41,816 nucleotides of DNA, taken from contig JAAYMK010000018.1 of assembly GCA_012521405.1 (NCBI GenBank), positions 1-41,816 of the forward strand, in the 5' to 3' direction. Shown here in pieces: positions 7,660-15,556 of this stretch. The notes below the pieces were generated by a model that was given only the letters and a program-made list of their open reading frames with translations, ran no database searches and was not told the DNA's origin. The position numbers were made by a program, and so were the translations under genes. Source of the stretch: Bacillota bacterium (lineage in GTDB: Bacteria; Bacillota; Dethiobacteria; Dethiobacterales; Dethiobacteraceae). Within the stretch, counting starts at the first letter, position 1; every line of letters begins with the position of its first letter.

Positions 7660-9434
7660 GGATCAATATTTTTACTAAACTTTTAATTACATACTTGCTG
7701 ATTATTTTACTTACCTTATTTGTGGTAGGCATTTTTTTGACACAACTTTTGCAAAATTATTTTTACCATCTGCGCCAGCGTGAGCTGATGGTAAAAGGCC
7801 AGGAAATTGCCGATATTTTGTCGGCACAGCTTTTGGGCTTGCAAGATCCACGCGTGACAAATGATTTACTTGCCATTCTGGATCAGTTTTTAGATGCGCG
7901 CATTCAGGCGGTGGATAAAACTGTCTTGGTTTTGGCCACTGTTCCCGGATTCGAAGAAATGAGTCTGCCTTTTTCTGCGGAAGAGCTGGAACAATTACTT
8001 TTGGGAGAAGCTGTGGCTAAACGCAATTACCATGCACAAACTGGCGAGCAGCTGGTGAGTGTGGCAGTACCCATTGTTTTACCGCATGAGGTGGCCGGCG
8101 CCGTATTTTTAAATGCGCCGCTGAGGGGAATTGCGCAAACTTTGTCCCAGGTGCAGCGGCTCATTATTTATGCTGCCATGCTGGCTTCGGCTTTAGCCAT
8201 GCTTGCCGGTTTATACCTGTCAAAAACAATTTCGCTGCCGTTGCAACAAATGAACCTGGCAGCACTGGAAGTGGCGAAAGGTAATTACCGGCAACAGGTG
8301 AAAGTTACTTCAAGGGATGAAGTCGGTCAGTTAGCCCAGACTTTTAACCATATGGCATTAAAATTACGGCAGACCATCGAAGCACTTTCGCAGGAAAAAG
8401 CTAAACTGGAAAATATTATGCTTTGTATGCATGAAGGTGTCATCGCCATAGATAAAAAAGGCCGGATTTTATTGGCCAATGCACAGGCGCAGAAACTTTT
8501 GCACTTGCAAAAAAAGGAATTAACGGGAGAAAAACTGACTAATTTGCCTGTAGATAAAGAAATAGAGAATTTGTTTTTGGCGGTCATTGGCCAAGGTAAA
8601 GCTTTGACGGAGGAGTTTGCTACTACCGGCGATAGGATTCTTTCGGTGCAAGTTTCGCCTTTACGTCGCCGGCGGCAGATTTGGGGAGCTGTCGGTATCC
8701 TGCAGGATGTGACGGAATTGCATCAAATGGAACAAATGCGTCGCGATTTTGTCGCCAATGTTTCCCATGAACTGCGTACACCTATGACTTCAATTCAGGG
8801 ATTTGTGGAGGCTATTTTGGATGGTGTCGTTACCGATGAAAAAAGCCGGAATCGCTACCTGCAGATAATTTTGGCGGAAACTGTGCGGCTTAACCGTTTA
8901 GTCAATGATTTGCTGGACTTGTCTTACCTGGAAACAGGAAAGCTAACCTGGCAATTGGAACCGATAAAGCTGCCACCACTTTTGACGCAAGTTGCTGATA
9001 AATTGCAACCGCAACTGCAGCAGCAATCTCTTGTTTTGCAAATGCAGGTGCCGGATAATTTGCCCCTTGTACTAGGCAATTATGATCGCATCGAGCAGGT
9101 ACTGGTCAATTTGTTGAGCAATGCCATTGCTTTTACTCCAAGCGGTGGACAAATTACATTATCTGCTAAAGATATAGGCAAACAAGTGTGTATTTCCGTG
9201 ACGGATACAGGTCCCGGGATTCCTGAAGCAGAGCAGCATTTGGTCTGGCAGCGTTTTCATAAAGTAGATAAAGCCAGAACGCGTAATTTAGGCGGTACCG
9301 GATTGGGACTGCCCATAGTCAAGCAAATAGTGGAAGCCCACGGGGGTACTGTGGGGCTTAAGAGTGTTTTAGGACAGGGTTCAACCTTTTATTTTACCCT
9401 GCAGAAAGTTAAAGCTAAGACCGAAAGGTGTTAG
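7656..9434 (+). CDS. Sensor histidine kinase with HAMP and PAS domains
   Basis: Membrane kinase of 592 aa partnering the preceding regulator. TM1 about 8-30, extracytoplasmic sensor region about 35-165, TM2 about 169-188, HAMP about 190-242, PAS about 250-355, HisKA with phospho-acceptor His371 in VSHELRTPMTSIQGF, and HATPase_c about 470-585 with N box NLLSNAIAFTP, G1 DTGPGIP and G2 GGTGLGLPIV. The architecture is that of PhoR/PnpS/WalK kinases. ATG 7656 overlaps the stop of the regulator (ATGA). Confidence 0.92.
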   Translation: MRINIFTKLLITYLLIILLTLFVVGIFLTQLLQNYFYHLRQRELMVKGQEIADILSAQLLGLQDPRVTNDLLAILDQFLDARIQAVDKTVLVLATVPGFEEMSLPFSAEELEQLLLGEAVAKRNYHAQTGEQLVSVAVPIVLPHEVAGAVFLNAPLRGIAQTLSQVQRLIIYAAMLASALAMLAGLYLSKTISLPLQQMNLAALEVAKGNYRQQVKVTSRDEVGQLAQTFNHMALKLRQTIEALSQEKAKLENIMLCMHEGVIAIDKKGRILLANAQAQKLLHLQKKELTGEKLTNLPVDKEIENLFLAVIGQGKALTEEFATTGDRILSVQVSPLRRRRQIWGAVGILQDVTELHQMEQMRRDFVANVSHELRTPMTSIQGFVEAILDGVVTDEKSRNRYLQIILAETVRLNRLVNDLLDLSYLETGKLTWQLEPIKLPPLLTQVADKLQPQLQQQSLVLQMQVPDNLPLVLGNYDRIEQVLVNLLSNAIAFTPSGGQITLSAKDIGKQVCISVTDTGPGIPEAEQHLVWQRFHKVDKARTRNLGGTGLGLPIVKQIVEAHGGTVGLKSVLGQGSTFYFTLQKVKAKTERC

Positions 9435-9441
9435 CTTTTTT
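9411..9441 (+). terminator. Terminator overlapping the kinase 3' end
   Basis: AAAGCTAA (9411-9418) pairs with TTAGCTTT (9431-9438), with inner ACC-GAAA-GGT (9420-9429) forming a GNRA-type tetraloop, followed by T. The hairpin begins inside the last codons of the kinase gene. Confidence 0.8.
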
Positions 9442-9825
9442 GTTATGTTTTTATCCGTTGAGGTTTGTTTAAGGTAAAAAAGCAAGCTTTTTGGTAAAGA
9501 AAGGTAAAGCATTTTGTGTTTACTTTTTGGAGGATTTGTATATTAAAAGGCGAATTAATGCTATGTAGCGCCAACCTGTTGCCCCAGGCCGCGAAAAATT
9601 CCATTTAAATGAGCAAATCTTTGCTTAATCGTATAATATGCATTAAATGGTATATAATATTTTAAGCAAACGGGTCGGGATAAACTTTAGCTTTAAAGAA
9701 GGAATCAACCAAGCAATGTAGAAATAAATGGGTACAGTTTATTGGACGCTGAATGCATCCGGCAAAGGAGGAATAGGTTCCAGGAACGGGTTGGAGAGAG
9801 GCTAAACATGCGGCTATGACAATGT
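9442..9825 (+). promoter_or_regulatory. Long leader upstream of dnaG-rpoD, promoter-proximal part
   Basis: There is no gene here. AT-rich TATAAT-like boxes occur at 9632-9637 and 9653-9658, but neither has a good -35 box at 17 bases. Downstream are hairpins AATAAA (9723-9728)/TTTATT (9738-9743) and GTTC/GAAC around 9777-9787, a near-palindromic segment around ATGCAT (9753-9758), and the segment 9794-9802 that can form an antiterminator with 9832-9840. It matches no riboswitch class I can recognise. Confidence 0.45.
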
Positions 9826-9858
9826 GACCTCGTCTCTCTTTCAGGGATGAGGTCTTTT
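9826..9858 (+). terminator. Candidate attenuator terminator before dnaG
   Basis: An 11-bp stem pairs 9826-9836 with 9844-9854, beginning GACCTCGTC and ending GATGAGGTC, followed by TTTT. The ascending arm includes bases (9832-9836) that can pair instead with 9798-9802, inside a competing 9-bp helix between 9794-9802 and 9832-9840. This is mutually exclusive folding typical of attenuators. dnaG starts about 134 bases later. Confidence 0.6.
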
Positions 9859-9991
9859 CAGTGATTAAGAGCTGTAAATAGAATTTTGCAGGATTTTGTC
9901 CAATAATGGCGAATAGATAAGCTCTAGCGGTTCTACTTAAGCTAAAAAGGTCCAAACCCGTGTCATGGCTGCAAAGCGCAGGGTGATAAGG

Positions 9992-11791
9992 ATGATGGGA
10001 AGGCTTCCCGCTGAATTTATTGATGAAGTACGTGCTCGCTTCGACATTGTCGAGGTGGTTTCGCAATATGTGCAATTGAAAAGATCCGGCCGCAACTATT
10101 TTGGTCTTTGTCCATTTCATAATGAAAAAACTCCTTCTTTCAGTGTTTCCCAGGAAAAACAGATTTTTCACTGTTTTGGTTGCGGTGAAGGCGGTAATGT
10201 CTATACTTTTCTCATGAAAATTGAAGGTTTAACCTTTACCGAAGTCGTGCTGGAGCTGGCCAGGAGGGCGGGTGTGCCGCTGCCCAGACAGCAGGATACA
10301 CCCTGGGAGCGCAAAAAACTGCGGGCCAGGGAACGGTTGTATAAAATTATGGAGCTTGCTCATGACTATTACCAATACCAGCTGCAGCAACCGGCGGGGC
10401 GGAAAGCATTAGAGTACCTGTACCGCCGTGGGCTTAAGCCGGAAATCATCAAGCAATTTGGGCTTGGCTATGCGCCGGACAGCTGGCATGCAGTGAAAAA
10501 TTTGCTGATAAAAAAAGGTTTTACGGAAAAAGAATTGCTAACTGTCGGGTTGCTTGGTGAAAGCTCCGGTAGAACTTATGACCGCTTTCGCAACCGCATC
10601 ATTTTTCCCATTCACGATCAAAGCGGTCAGGTGATTGCTTTTGGCGGTCGTACCTTGGGCGACGGTCAACCGAAATATTTAAATTCTCCGGAAACACCCC
10701 TTTTTAATAAAAGCAAAACTTTATATGCTTTACATCTGGCCCGTCAAGCCGTGCGCCAACAAAACTCTGTCATCATTTTTGAAGGTTACATGGATGTGAT
10801 CGCCGCCCATCAGGCCGGTATTAATCATGCCGTGGCAACTCTGGGGACTTCCTTAACGGAAACACAGGCCAGAATCCTGCGCAATCAGGCGGAAGAAGTG
10901 ATTATCGTTTATGATGCCGATGCCGCCGGTCAGGCAGCAACTTGGCGTGGTTTAGAGATCTTGCGCCATGCCGGATGTTTGGTCAAAGTTGGCCGTTTAC
11001 CACAAGGTCTCGATCCTGATGATTATCTTGGTCGTTATGGGGCGGAAACTTTTCAAAGTAAAATTATCAATCATGCCCTGCTTTTAACTGATTATCAGCT
11101 GTTACGATTAACAGAAATTTATAACCCGGAAAACGATAAAGAACGCCTTTTACTTTATCGTAGAATTATTGAAATATTAAATTCCATAGATAATGCCATG
11201 GAGCAAGAGGATTATTTGCAAAAAACGGCGAAATTATTAAACCTACCGGCTGAGGTAATTCGTCAGGAGTTGGAGAAAGCAAAAAGATCCTCTCCGCAGA
11301 CTCGGCCTCTACGGAAGATAAATACAGTTCCCCAAGTAAGTACATTGCAAAAAGCTTTGCTGCAAATCCTTGCGCTTTGGGCGCAATATCCACAGTTTAT
11401 TGCCGATACTAAAGAACAGCTGCAGGCAGAAGATATTCCGCAAGAATTCAAAACACCACTTAAAACTGCAGCGGCAGCCGGTGCGGAATTAACTCCGGCC
11501 ATGCTCTATGATGTACTGCCTGCAGAAAAATATCGTCTCCTTACCAGCCGTTTATTTGTCCATGAAGAACTTGATGAGAAAAGCGCCCGTAAAGCGCTGG
11601 ATGATTGTATCAGGTATGTTAAATGCGCCCGCATTGCCAAAAGACGAAAAGAAATTGAGGAACAAATATCTAAATTGGATGCCGGTACTGCGAAAGGGGA
11701 AATTGCTAAGTTGTCAAAGGAATGGCTAGCTTTGCGTAAAATGGAAGAAGAAATAAATCAAGCCAGGGAAGGAGGGAAAGGTGTTGGATAA
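9992..11791 (+). CDS. dnaG: DNA primase (DnaG)
   Basis: Makes RNA primers at the replication fork. It is 599 aa from ATG 9992. This start has AGGGTGA 5 bases upstream, or 8 bases to the adjacent ATG 9995. An ATG at 9965 is in frame with a weaker site. CHC2 zinc finger: Cys40-x2-His43 and Cys61-x2-Cys64. The primase core and Toprim domain show [17 protein letters not shown] and [14 protein letters not shown] with the metal-binding acidic residues. The C-terminal part is a DnaB-binding helical domain. The gene runs directly into rpoD, the classical macromolecular synthesis arrangement. Confidence 0.96.
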   Translation: MMGRLPAEFIDEVRARFDIVEVVSQYVQLKRSGRNYFGLCPFHNEKTPSFSVSQEKQIFHCFGCGEGGNVYTFLMKIEGLTFTEVVLELARRAGVPLPRQQDTPWERKKLRARERLYKIMELAHDYYQYQLQQPAGRKALEYLYRRGLKPEIIKQFGLGYAPDSWHAVKNLLIKKGFTEKELLTVGLLGESSGRTYDRFRNRIIFPIHDQSGQVIAFGGRTLGDGQPKYLNSPETPLFNKSKTLYALHLARQAVRQQNSVIIFEGYMDVIAAHQAGINHAVATLGTSLTETQARILRNQAEEVIIVYDADAAGQAATWRGLEILRHAGCLVKVGRLPQGLDPDDYLGRYGAETFQSKIINHALLLTDYQLLRLTEIYNPENDKERLLLYRRIIEILNSIDNAMEQEDYLQKTAKLLNLPAEVIRQELEKAKRSSPQTRPLRKINTVPQVSTLQKALLQILALWAQYPQFIADTKEQLQAEDIPQEFKTPLKTAAAAGAELTPAMLYDVLPAEKYRLLTSRLFVHEELDEKSARKALDDCIRYVKCARIAKRRKEIEEQISKLDAGTAKGEIAKLSKEWLALRKMEEEINQAREGGKGVG

Positions 11792-12902
11792 GATGGAAAA
11801 AGATAAAAAACTGAAAAAGATTCGTGAACAGCTGGTTAAGCAAGGGAAAAAGAAAGGTTATATCACTTATAAAGAAATTATAGAACTGCTTCAGAATATG
11901 GATTTATCTCCGGACGAGATTGATGAGTTTTATGATCACCTCTCCCGCCTTGGTATTGACGTAATCGATGAAGACGCCGGCAAAGACGAGCAGGTACTTG
12001 AAGATGTTGACGAGCTCAAAGATGATGTAGAAAATGTGGAAGACCTGGATGATTTGTCTTCCCTTGAGGGCGTCAATGTTAATGACCCGGTTCGTATGTA
12101 TTTAAAAGAAATTGGTAAAATCCCGCTTTTAACTCCCGAAGAGGAGATTGAGCTTGCCATACGGATGGAACAAGGCGATGAAGATGCCAAGCGCGCTTTA
12201 GCCGAAGCCAATTTGCGGCTTGTGGTCAGTATTGCCAAAAAATATGTAGGCCGCGGTATGCTTTTCCTCGATTTGATCCAGGAAGGCAATTTAGGCTTGA
12301 TTAAAGCAGTGGAAAAATTTGATTACCGTAAAGGTTTTAAATTCAGTACCTATGCCACATGGTGGATTCGCCAAGCCATTACTCGTGCCATTGCAGATCA
12401 GGCCAGAACTATTCGCATTCCTGTCCATATGGTGGAAACTATCAATAAACTGATTCGTGTTTCGCGGCAATTGGTACAGGAACTGGGCAGAGAACCTACG
12501 CCGGAAGAAATAGCCGAAGTTATGAATATTTCTGAAGAAAAAGTGCGTGAAATTCTGAAAATTGCCCAGGAACCTGTTTCCTTGGAGACACCTATCGGGG
12601 AGGAAGATGATTCTCATTTGGGAGATTTTATTGAGGATCAGGACGTACAGGCACCGGCCGAAGCGGCGGCGTTTGAGTTGCTGAAAGAACAGCTTGATGA
12701 TGTCTTGGAGACGCTTACTCCGCGTGAGAAAAAAGTTTTAAAACTCCGTTTCGGTCTCGATGACGGCCGGTCTCGGACTTTAGAAGAAGTAGGGCAAGTT
12801 TTTGGCGTAACACGGGAGCGTATTCGTCAAATTGAAGCCAAGGCTTTGCGCAAACTGCGCCATCCTATGCGCAGTAAGCGCCTGAAGGACTATCTGGAGT
12901 AA
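11781..12902 (+). CDS. rpoD: Primary sigma factor RpoD (SigA)
   Basis: Vegetative sigma-70 factor of 373 aa. Region 1.1 is short and followed by an acidic linker (about 55-90). Region 1.2 begins [21 protein letters not shown]. Region 2 has [24 protein letters not shown] and [13 protein letters not shown] (the -10 recognition helix). Region 3 has [13 protein letters not shown]. Region 4.2 has [24 protein letters not shown]. The GTG at 11781 follows AGGAGGG and overlaps dnaG by 11 bases. ATG 11793 is in frame but too far from that site. Confidence 0.96.
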   Translation: MLDKMEKDKKLKKIREQLVKQGKKKGYITYKEIIELLQNMDLSPDEIDEFYDHLSRLGIDVIDEDAGKDEQVLEDVDELKDDVENVEDLDDLSSLEGVNVNDPVRMYLKEIGKIPLLTPEEEIELAIRMEQGDEDAKRALAEANLRLVVSIAKKYVGRGMLFLDLIQEGNLGLIKAVEKFDYRKGFKFSTYATWWIRQAITRAIADQARTIRIPVHMVETINKLIRVSRQLVQELGREPTPEEIAEVMNISEEKVREILKIAQEPVSLETPIGEEDDSHLGDFIEDQDVQAPAEAAAFELLKEQLDDVLETLTPREKKVLKLRFGLDDGRSRTLEEVGQVFGVTRERIRQIEAKALRKLRHPMRSKRLKDYLE

Positions 12903-12931
12903 GATCCAAAAAACACCTGTGAATTAGGGCT

Positions 12932-12961
12932 TGACGAATGATACTGATTTGCGCTATAATA
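12932..12961 (+). promoter_or_regulatory. Promoter of the tRNA cluster
   Basis: TTGACG (12932-12937), 18-base spacer and TATAAT (12956-12961), about 27 bases upstream of the first tRNA. Confidence 0.78.
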
Positions 12962-12988
12962 AGCAGTGCATGACTTGCATAGAAGCTT

Positions 12989-13063
12989 TCCTCGATAGCT
13001 CAACGGTAGAGCAACCGGCTGTTAACCGGTAGGTTGTAGGTTCGAATCCTACTCGGGGAGCCA
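12989..13063 (+). tRNA. tRNA-Asn (GTT)
   Basis: Full cloverleaf with acceptor TCCTCGA/TCGGGGA, anticodon loop CTGTTAA giving GTT, T-loop GGTTCGAATCC and encoded CCA at 13061-13063. First gene of a four-tRNA cluster. Confidence 0.95.
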
Positions 13064-13064
13064 A

Positions 13065-13140
13065 GGGCCCATAGCTCAACGGTTAGAGCTGCCGGCTCAT
13101 AACCGGTAGGTTCTAGGTTCGAATCCTAGTGGGCCCACCA
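13065..13140 (+). tRNA. tRNA with CAT anticodon, probably Met
   Basis: Acceptor GGGCCCA/TGGGCCC, anticodon loop CTCATAA giving CAT, encoded CCA. A CAT anticodon can mean elongator Met or, if lysidine-modified, Ile2 (AUA). The body does not settle this by eye. It is not initiator-like, because the acceptor starts with a G-C pair. Confidence 0.9.
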
Positions 13141-13153
13141 ACATCACTAATAC

Positions 13154-13228
13154 GGCCCCTTGGTCAAGCGGTTAAGACACCGCCCTTTCACGGCGGTAAC
13201 GCGGGTTCGAGTCCCGCAGGGGTCACCA
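13154..13228 (+). tRNA. tRNA-Glu (TTC)
   Basis: Acceptor GGCCCCT/AGGGGTC, anticodon loop CTTTCAC giving TTC, T-arm GCGGGTTCGAGTCCCGC, encoded CCA. It directly abuts the next tRNA. Confidence 0.95.
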
Positions 13229-13304
13229 GGGCGATTAGCTCAGCTGGGAGAGCGCCTGCCTTACAAGCAGGAAGTCAGTGGTTCGAGCCCACTATCGCCC
13301 ACCA
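13229..13304 (+). tRNA. tRNA-Val (TAC)
   Basis: Acceptor GGGCGAT/ATCGCCC, anticodon loop CTTACAA giving TAC, T-loop GGTTCGAGCCC, encoded CCA. It starts on the base after the CCA of tRNA-Glu, so processing must separate the two. Confidence 0.95.
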
Positions 13305-13317
13305 TGAGAAAATTAAC

Positions 13318-13351
13318 AGCCATAAGGTCTTATCAACCTTATGGCTTTTTT
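13318..13351 (+). terminator. Terminator of the tRNA cluster
   Basis: AGCCATAAGGT (13318-13328) pairs perfectly with ACCTTATGGCT (13336-13346), followed by T through 13351. Confidence 0.92.
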
Positions 13352-13365
13352 GCTTTTAGAACTTC

Positions 13366-13653
13366 TTATTGTTGCGTTTCCGAGAGCAATTGATCTGTAT
13401 ACATAATATAAAATAAAATTTGTGCCACCGCTTCATATAAATCGGGAGGGATTTCTTCGCCTACGGGTAGTTGGGCGAGACTTTCCGCCAGTGGTGGGTT
13501 TTGTTGGATGGGGATTTGCTTCTTTTTAGCCAGTTCCACAATTTTCTCTGCCAGCCTGCCTCTGCCGCTGGCGGTAATGGTGGGGACAGGCGTGGTGGCT
13601 TGATCATATTTTAAAGCAACAGCTGTGAGTTTTTTCTTCTTTTTCATTTTCAT
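13366..13653 (-). CDS. FlhB C-terminal-like protein (YlqH type)
   Basis: A 95-aa protein with a basic N-terminus (MKMKKKKK), then LTAVALKYDQATTPVPTITASGRG and ELAKKKQIPIQQNPPLAESLAQLPVGEEIPPDLYEAVAQIL. This is the pattern of the cytoplasmic domain of FlhB/YscU export switch proteins, found as free proteins (YlqH) in Firmicutes. The NPTH autocleavage motif of true FlhB is replaced here by the PVPT region, and there is no membrane domain. It follows the FliK-C-like gene by 7 bases on the same strand, as in the ylqG-ylqH pair. The function of the stand-alone domain is not established. Confidence 0.8.
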   Translation of the reverse strand: MKMKKKKKLTAVALKYDQATTPVPTITASGRGRLAEKIVELAKKKQIPIQQNPPLAESLAQLPVGEEIPPDLYEAVAQILFYIMYTDQLLSETQQ

Positions 13654-13660
13654 GCTCCTT

Positions 13661-14287
13661 TTAAGCTTTCCGGTCTAGCAGGGAATGGGGGAAATATTCA
13701 TGGCGCCGGATCAAAACGAAAGGTTTAAATTCAATAGGGAGTTCTAACCCGGCGGCAGTCAACCAGGCAGAGACAGAATCAGTAAGTAATTTGCCGTATT
13801 CTTGATTTTCAACTAAAAAACTGCAGGGATAAGGTTTTTGGAACGCATAAATACGCACACCCACAATACCCATACTTTGAGTTGGCAAAACTATATCAAG
13901 CCAAAAGGGAGTATTATCTGCTTTTTTGTGTTTTTTTACGGCAATGAAGGGCGGGCGCATTTCCTGATTTATTTCCTGTTCCGGCAGCACTAGTGTGTAC
14001 CAGCTAGTGTTGGGATCCACGTCTTCATTGTAGCGGGCCAAAACTTTATAATATTTTAAGCCGTCTTTTTCCGCGGTAAGTTGTAAAAGCAGTTTTTCTC
14101 CCTTTTTTACTTGTGTTTCCAGGACAGCATGGATTAATTTGTGCTGCCACTTGATAATGACAGTTTTTCCGCTTATTTCTTGTACTTCAGCGGTGAGCAA
14201 GCGGGGAAGTACTGAAGCTTGTTGGTTATGTTGTTGTAGAGGTAAAAGCTTCTTAATAAATGCGGGCAGAATGCGCAAAACATGCAT
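13661..14287 (-). CDS. FliK C-terminal-like protein (YlqG type)
   Basis: A 208-aa soluble protein from ATG 14287, which follows AAGGAAGGGG with 7 bases spacing. A TTG at 14293 is in frame. Its second half has a pattern like the FliK hook-length control C-terminal domain: WLDIVLPTQSMGIVGVRIYAF, then SFLVENQEYGKLLTDSVSAWLTAAGLEL. The pairing with a free FlhB-C-like protein supports this, since FliK-C contacts FlhB-C in flagella. No other flagellar gene lies nearby. The N-terminal half has a beta-rich look and is not assigned. Confidence 0.65.
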   Translation of the reverse strand: MHVLRILPAFIKKLLPLQQHNQQASVLPRLLTAEVQEISGKTVIIKWQHKLIHAVLETQVKKGEKLLLQLTAEKDGLKYYKVLARYNEDVDPNTSWYTLVLPEQEINQEMRPPFIAVKKHKKADNTPFWLDIVLPTQSMGIVGVRIYAFQKPYPCSFLVENQEYGKLLTDSVSAWLTAAGLELPIEFKPFVLIRRHEYFPHSLLDRKA

Positions 14288-14678
14288 GGACAATCCCCTT
14301 CCTTGGTTAAATCATACTGAAAATGCAATTCTTTGTAAACACATAATCATGTTTAGCTCCACTTGCAAAAAACATTGGGCCACAAAGAAACAGGGGAAAT
14401 TTTTCGCGAAAAAAAGTGCAGAAAAAGTTAGACAATAGAAAATCTTTGCATTAAAAAATATCTTTGCTGAAGGATTCTTCATCTTTGTAGCGAATTGTAA
14501 TATATAGTTTTGGGCACCTGGGAATTTATCCATAGTTTACTATCGATTTTGCCCATAAGACTGCCGCTAAATTGCAGCAGTGCAGATATTTATGGGGAAA
14601 TTAGTTTTTCAACAGTTTACCGGTCCGCCGTACCGGGGGGTTACCTGTTGACAGAATTAATTGAAAAGGAGGAAAGTA
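14288..14678 (+). promoter_or_regulatory. Structured leader before the corrinoid protein gene
   Basis: This 390-base gap holds no gene. Its second half can fold into consecutive hairpins: TGGGCA (14511-14516)/TGCCCA (14550-14555) enclosing ATAG (14532-14535)/CTAT (14540-14543), a CTGC...GCAG stem near 14561-14577, and CCGGT (14620-14624)/ACCGG (14632-14636). A TAATAT box is near 14498. There is no clear cobalamin-riboswitch B12 box. The first half should hold the promoter of the divergent minus-strand pair. Confidence 0.4.
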
Positions 14679-15317
14679 ATGTTAGATTTAAAAGCATTAA
14701 CAGAAGCTGTCGGTGAATTAGATGAGGACAAGGTGTATGAACAGCTGAAAGCATTTATGGCCACCAATCCTTCAAATGAACAAGCGCAAGAAGTTGTAGC
14801 TGCCTGCCAAGCCGGAATGACTATTGTCGGTGATCTGTTTGAACAGGGAGAATATTTTGTGGGTGATTTAATTTTTGCCGGCGAACTGCTAACTAATGCT
14901 ATCGAGATTTTAAAACCTGCTTTAGGTAATGTAGAATCCAGCAGTGTGGGTACCATTGTTTTAGGTACTGTTCACGGTGACCTGCACGATATCGGCAAAA
15001 ATATCTTCAGAAGCATGGCAGAAGCAGCCGGATTTGTCGTTCATGATATCGGCATTGACCAGCCTCCCAGTGCTTTTGTGGAAAAAGTTAAAGAGGTTAA
15101 ACCTGATATTGTGGGCATGAGCGGCGTTTTGACACTTGCGCTTGAATCTATGAAAGATACTGTTGATGCGTTGAAGGAAGCCGGTGTCCGGGATAGTGTG
15201 AAAGTCATTATTGGTGGAAACCCTGTTACTAAAGAGGCTTGTGAGCAAATTGGTGCCGACGCCTTCACAACCAACGCTGCCGAAGGCGTTAAGATTTGCC
15301 AAGGATGGGTTTCGTAA
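14679..15317 (+). CDS. Corrinoid (cobalamin-binding) methyltransferase subunit
   Basis: A 212-aa corrinoid protein of the MtaC/MtbC/MttC type, which carries a methyl group on cobalt between two methyltransferases. An N-terminal four-helix cap (about 1-88) contains AGMTIVGDLFEQGEYFVGDLIFAGE. The Rossmann B12 domain has GTVHGDLHDIGKN, with D101-x-H103-x2-G106 (lower axial His103), then VGMSGVLTLALESMK and IIGGNPVTKEACEQIGADAFTTNAAEGVKIC. ATG 14679 follows AAAAGGAGG; the upstream TTG lies on that site. No methyltransferase or activator gene is adjacent, so the substrate is unknown. It stands alone between a leader and a terminator. Confidence 0.9.
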   Translation: MLDLKALTEAVGELDEDKVYEQLKAFMATNPSNEQAQEVVAACQAGMTIVGDLFEQGEYFVGDLIFAGELLTNAIEILKPALGNVESSSVGTIVLGTVHGDLHDIGKNIFRSMAEAAGFVVHDIGIDQPPSAFVEKVKEVKPDIVGMSGVLTLALESMKDTVDALKEAGVRDSVKVIIGGNPVTKEACEQIGADAFTTNAAEGVKICQGWVS

Positions 15318-15333
15318 ACGCTTGTTAAATTTG

Positions 15334-15366
15334 TGACAAGGTGATTTAAGCCTTGTCATTTTTTTT
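15334..15366 (+). terminator. Terminator after the corrinoid protein gene
   Basis: TGACAAGG (15334-15341) pairs with CCTTGTCA (15351-15358), followed by eight T. Confidence 0.9.
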
Positions 15367-15556
15367 GCATTTTTTTTCACAAAGTAACAGGATAAAACAA
15401 AAAAATAGCGAATATTTAGGTTTTAGGTTTATATAAGTTTGAAGAAACTTGTCGAAAGGGGTGTTTTTTTACGAAGAAAATTACACAATAAGGATAGCTA
15501 TTTTTTTTTGCCAGGTTGGCAGGAGCATTATAATTACTGAGTTAAAGGAGTAGAGT

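Noticed and set aside
9743-9770. Resemblance of GGACGC...TCCGGC to a GEMM cyclic-di-GMP riboswitch
   Set aside because: The remaining GEMM core (GCAAA..., conserved tetraloop and receptor) is absent and the spacing does not fit.
9662-10171. Minus-strand frame of 169 codons opposite the dnaG leader and start
   Set aside because: It runs antisense over the conserved CHC2 region of dnaG and the hairpin-rich leader, has no ribosome binding site and no family-like pattern.
13129-13393. Two plus-strand frames across the tRNA cluster
   Set aside because: They lie over three complete tRNA genes and the cluster terminator; coding is implausible.
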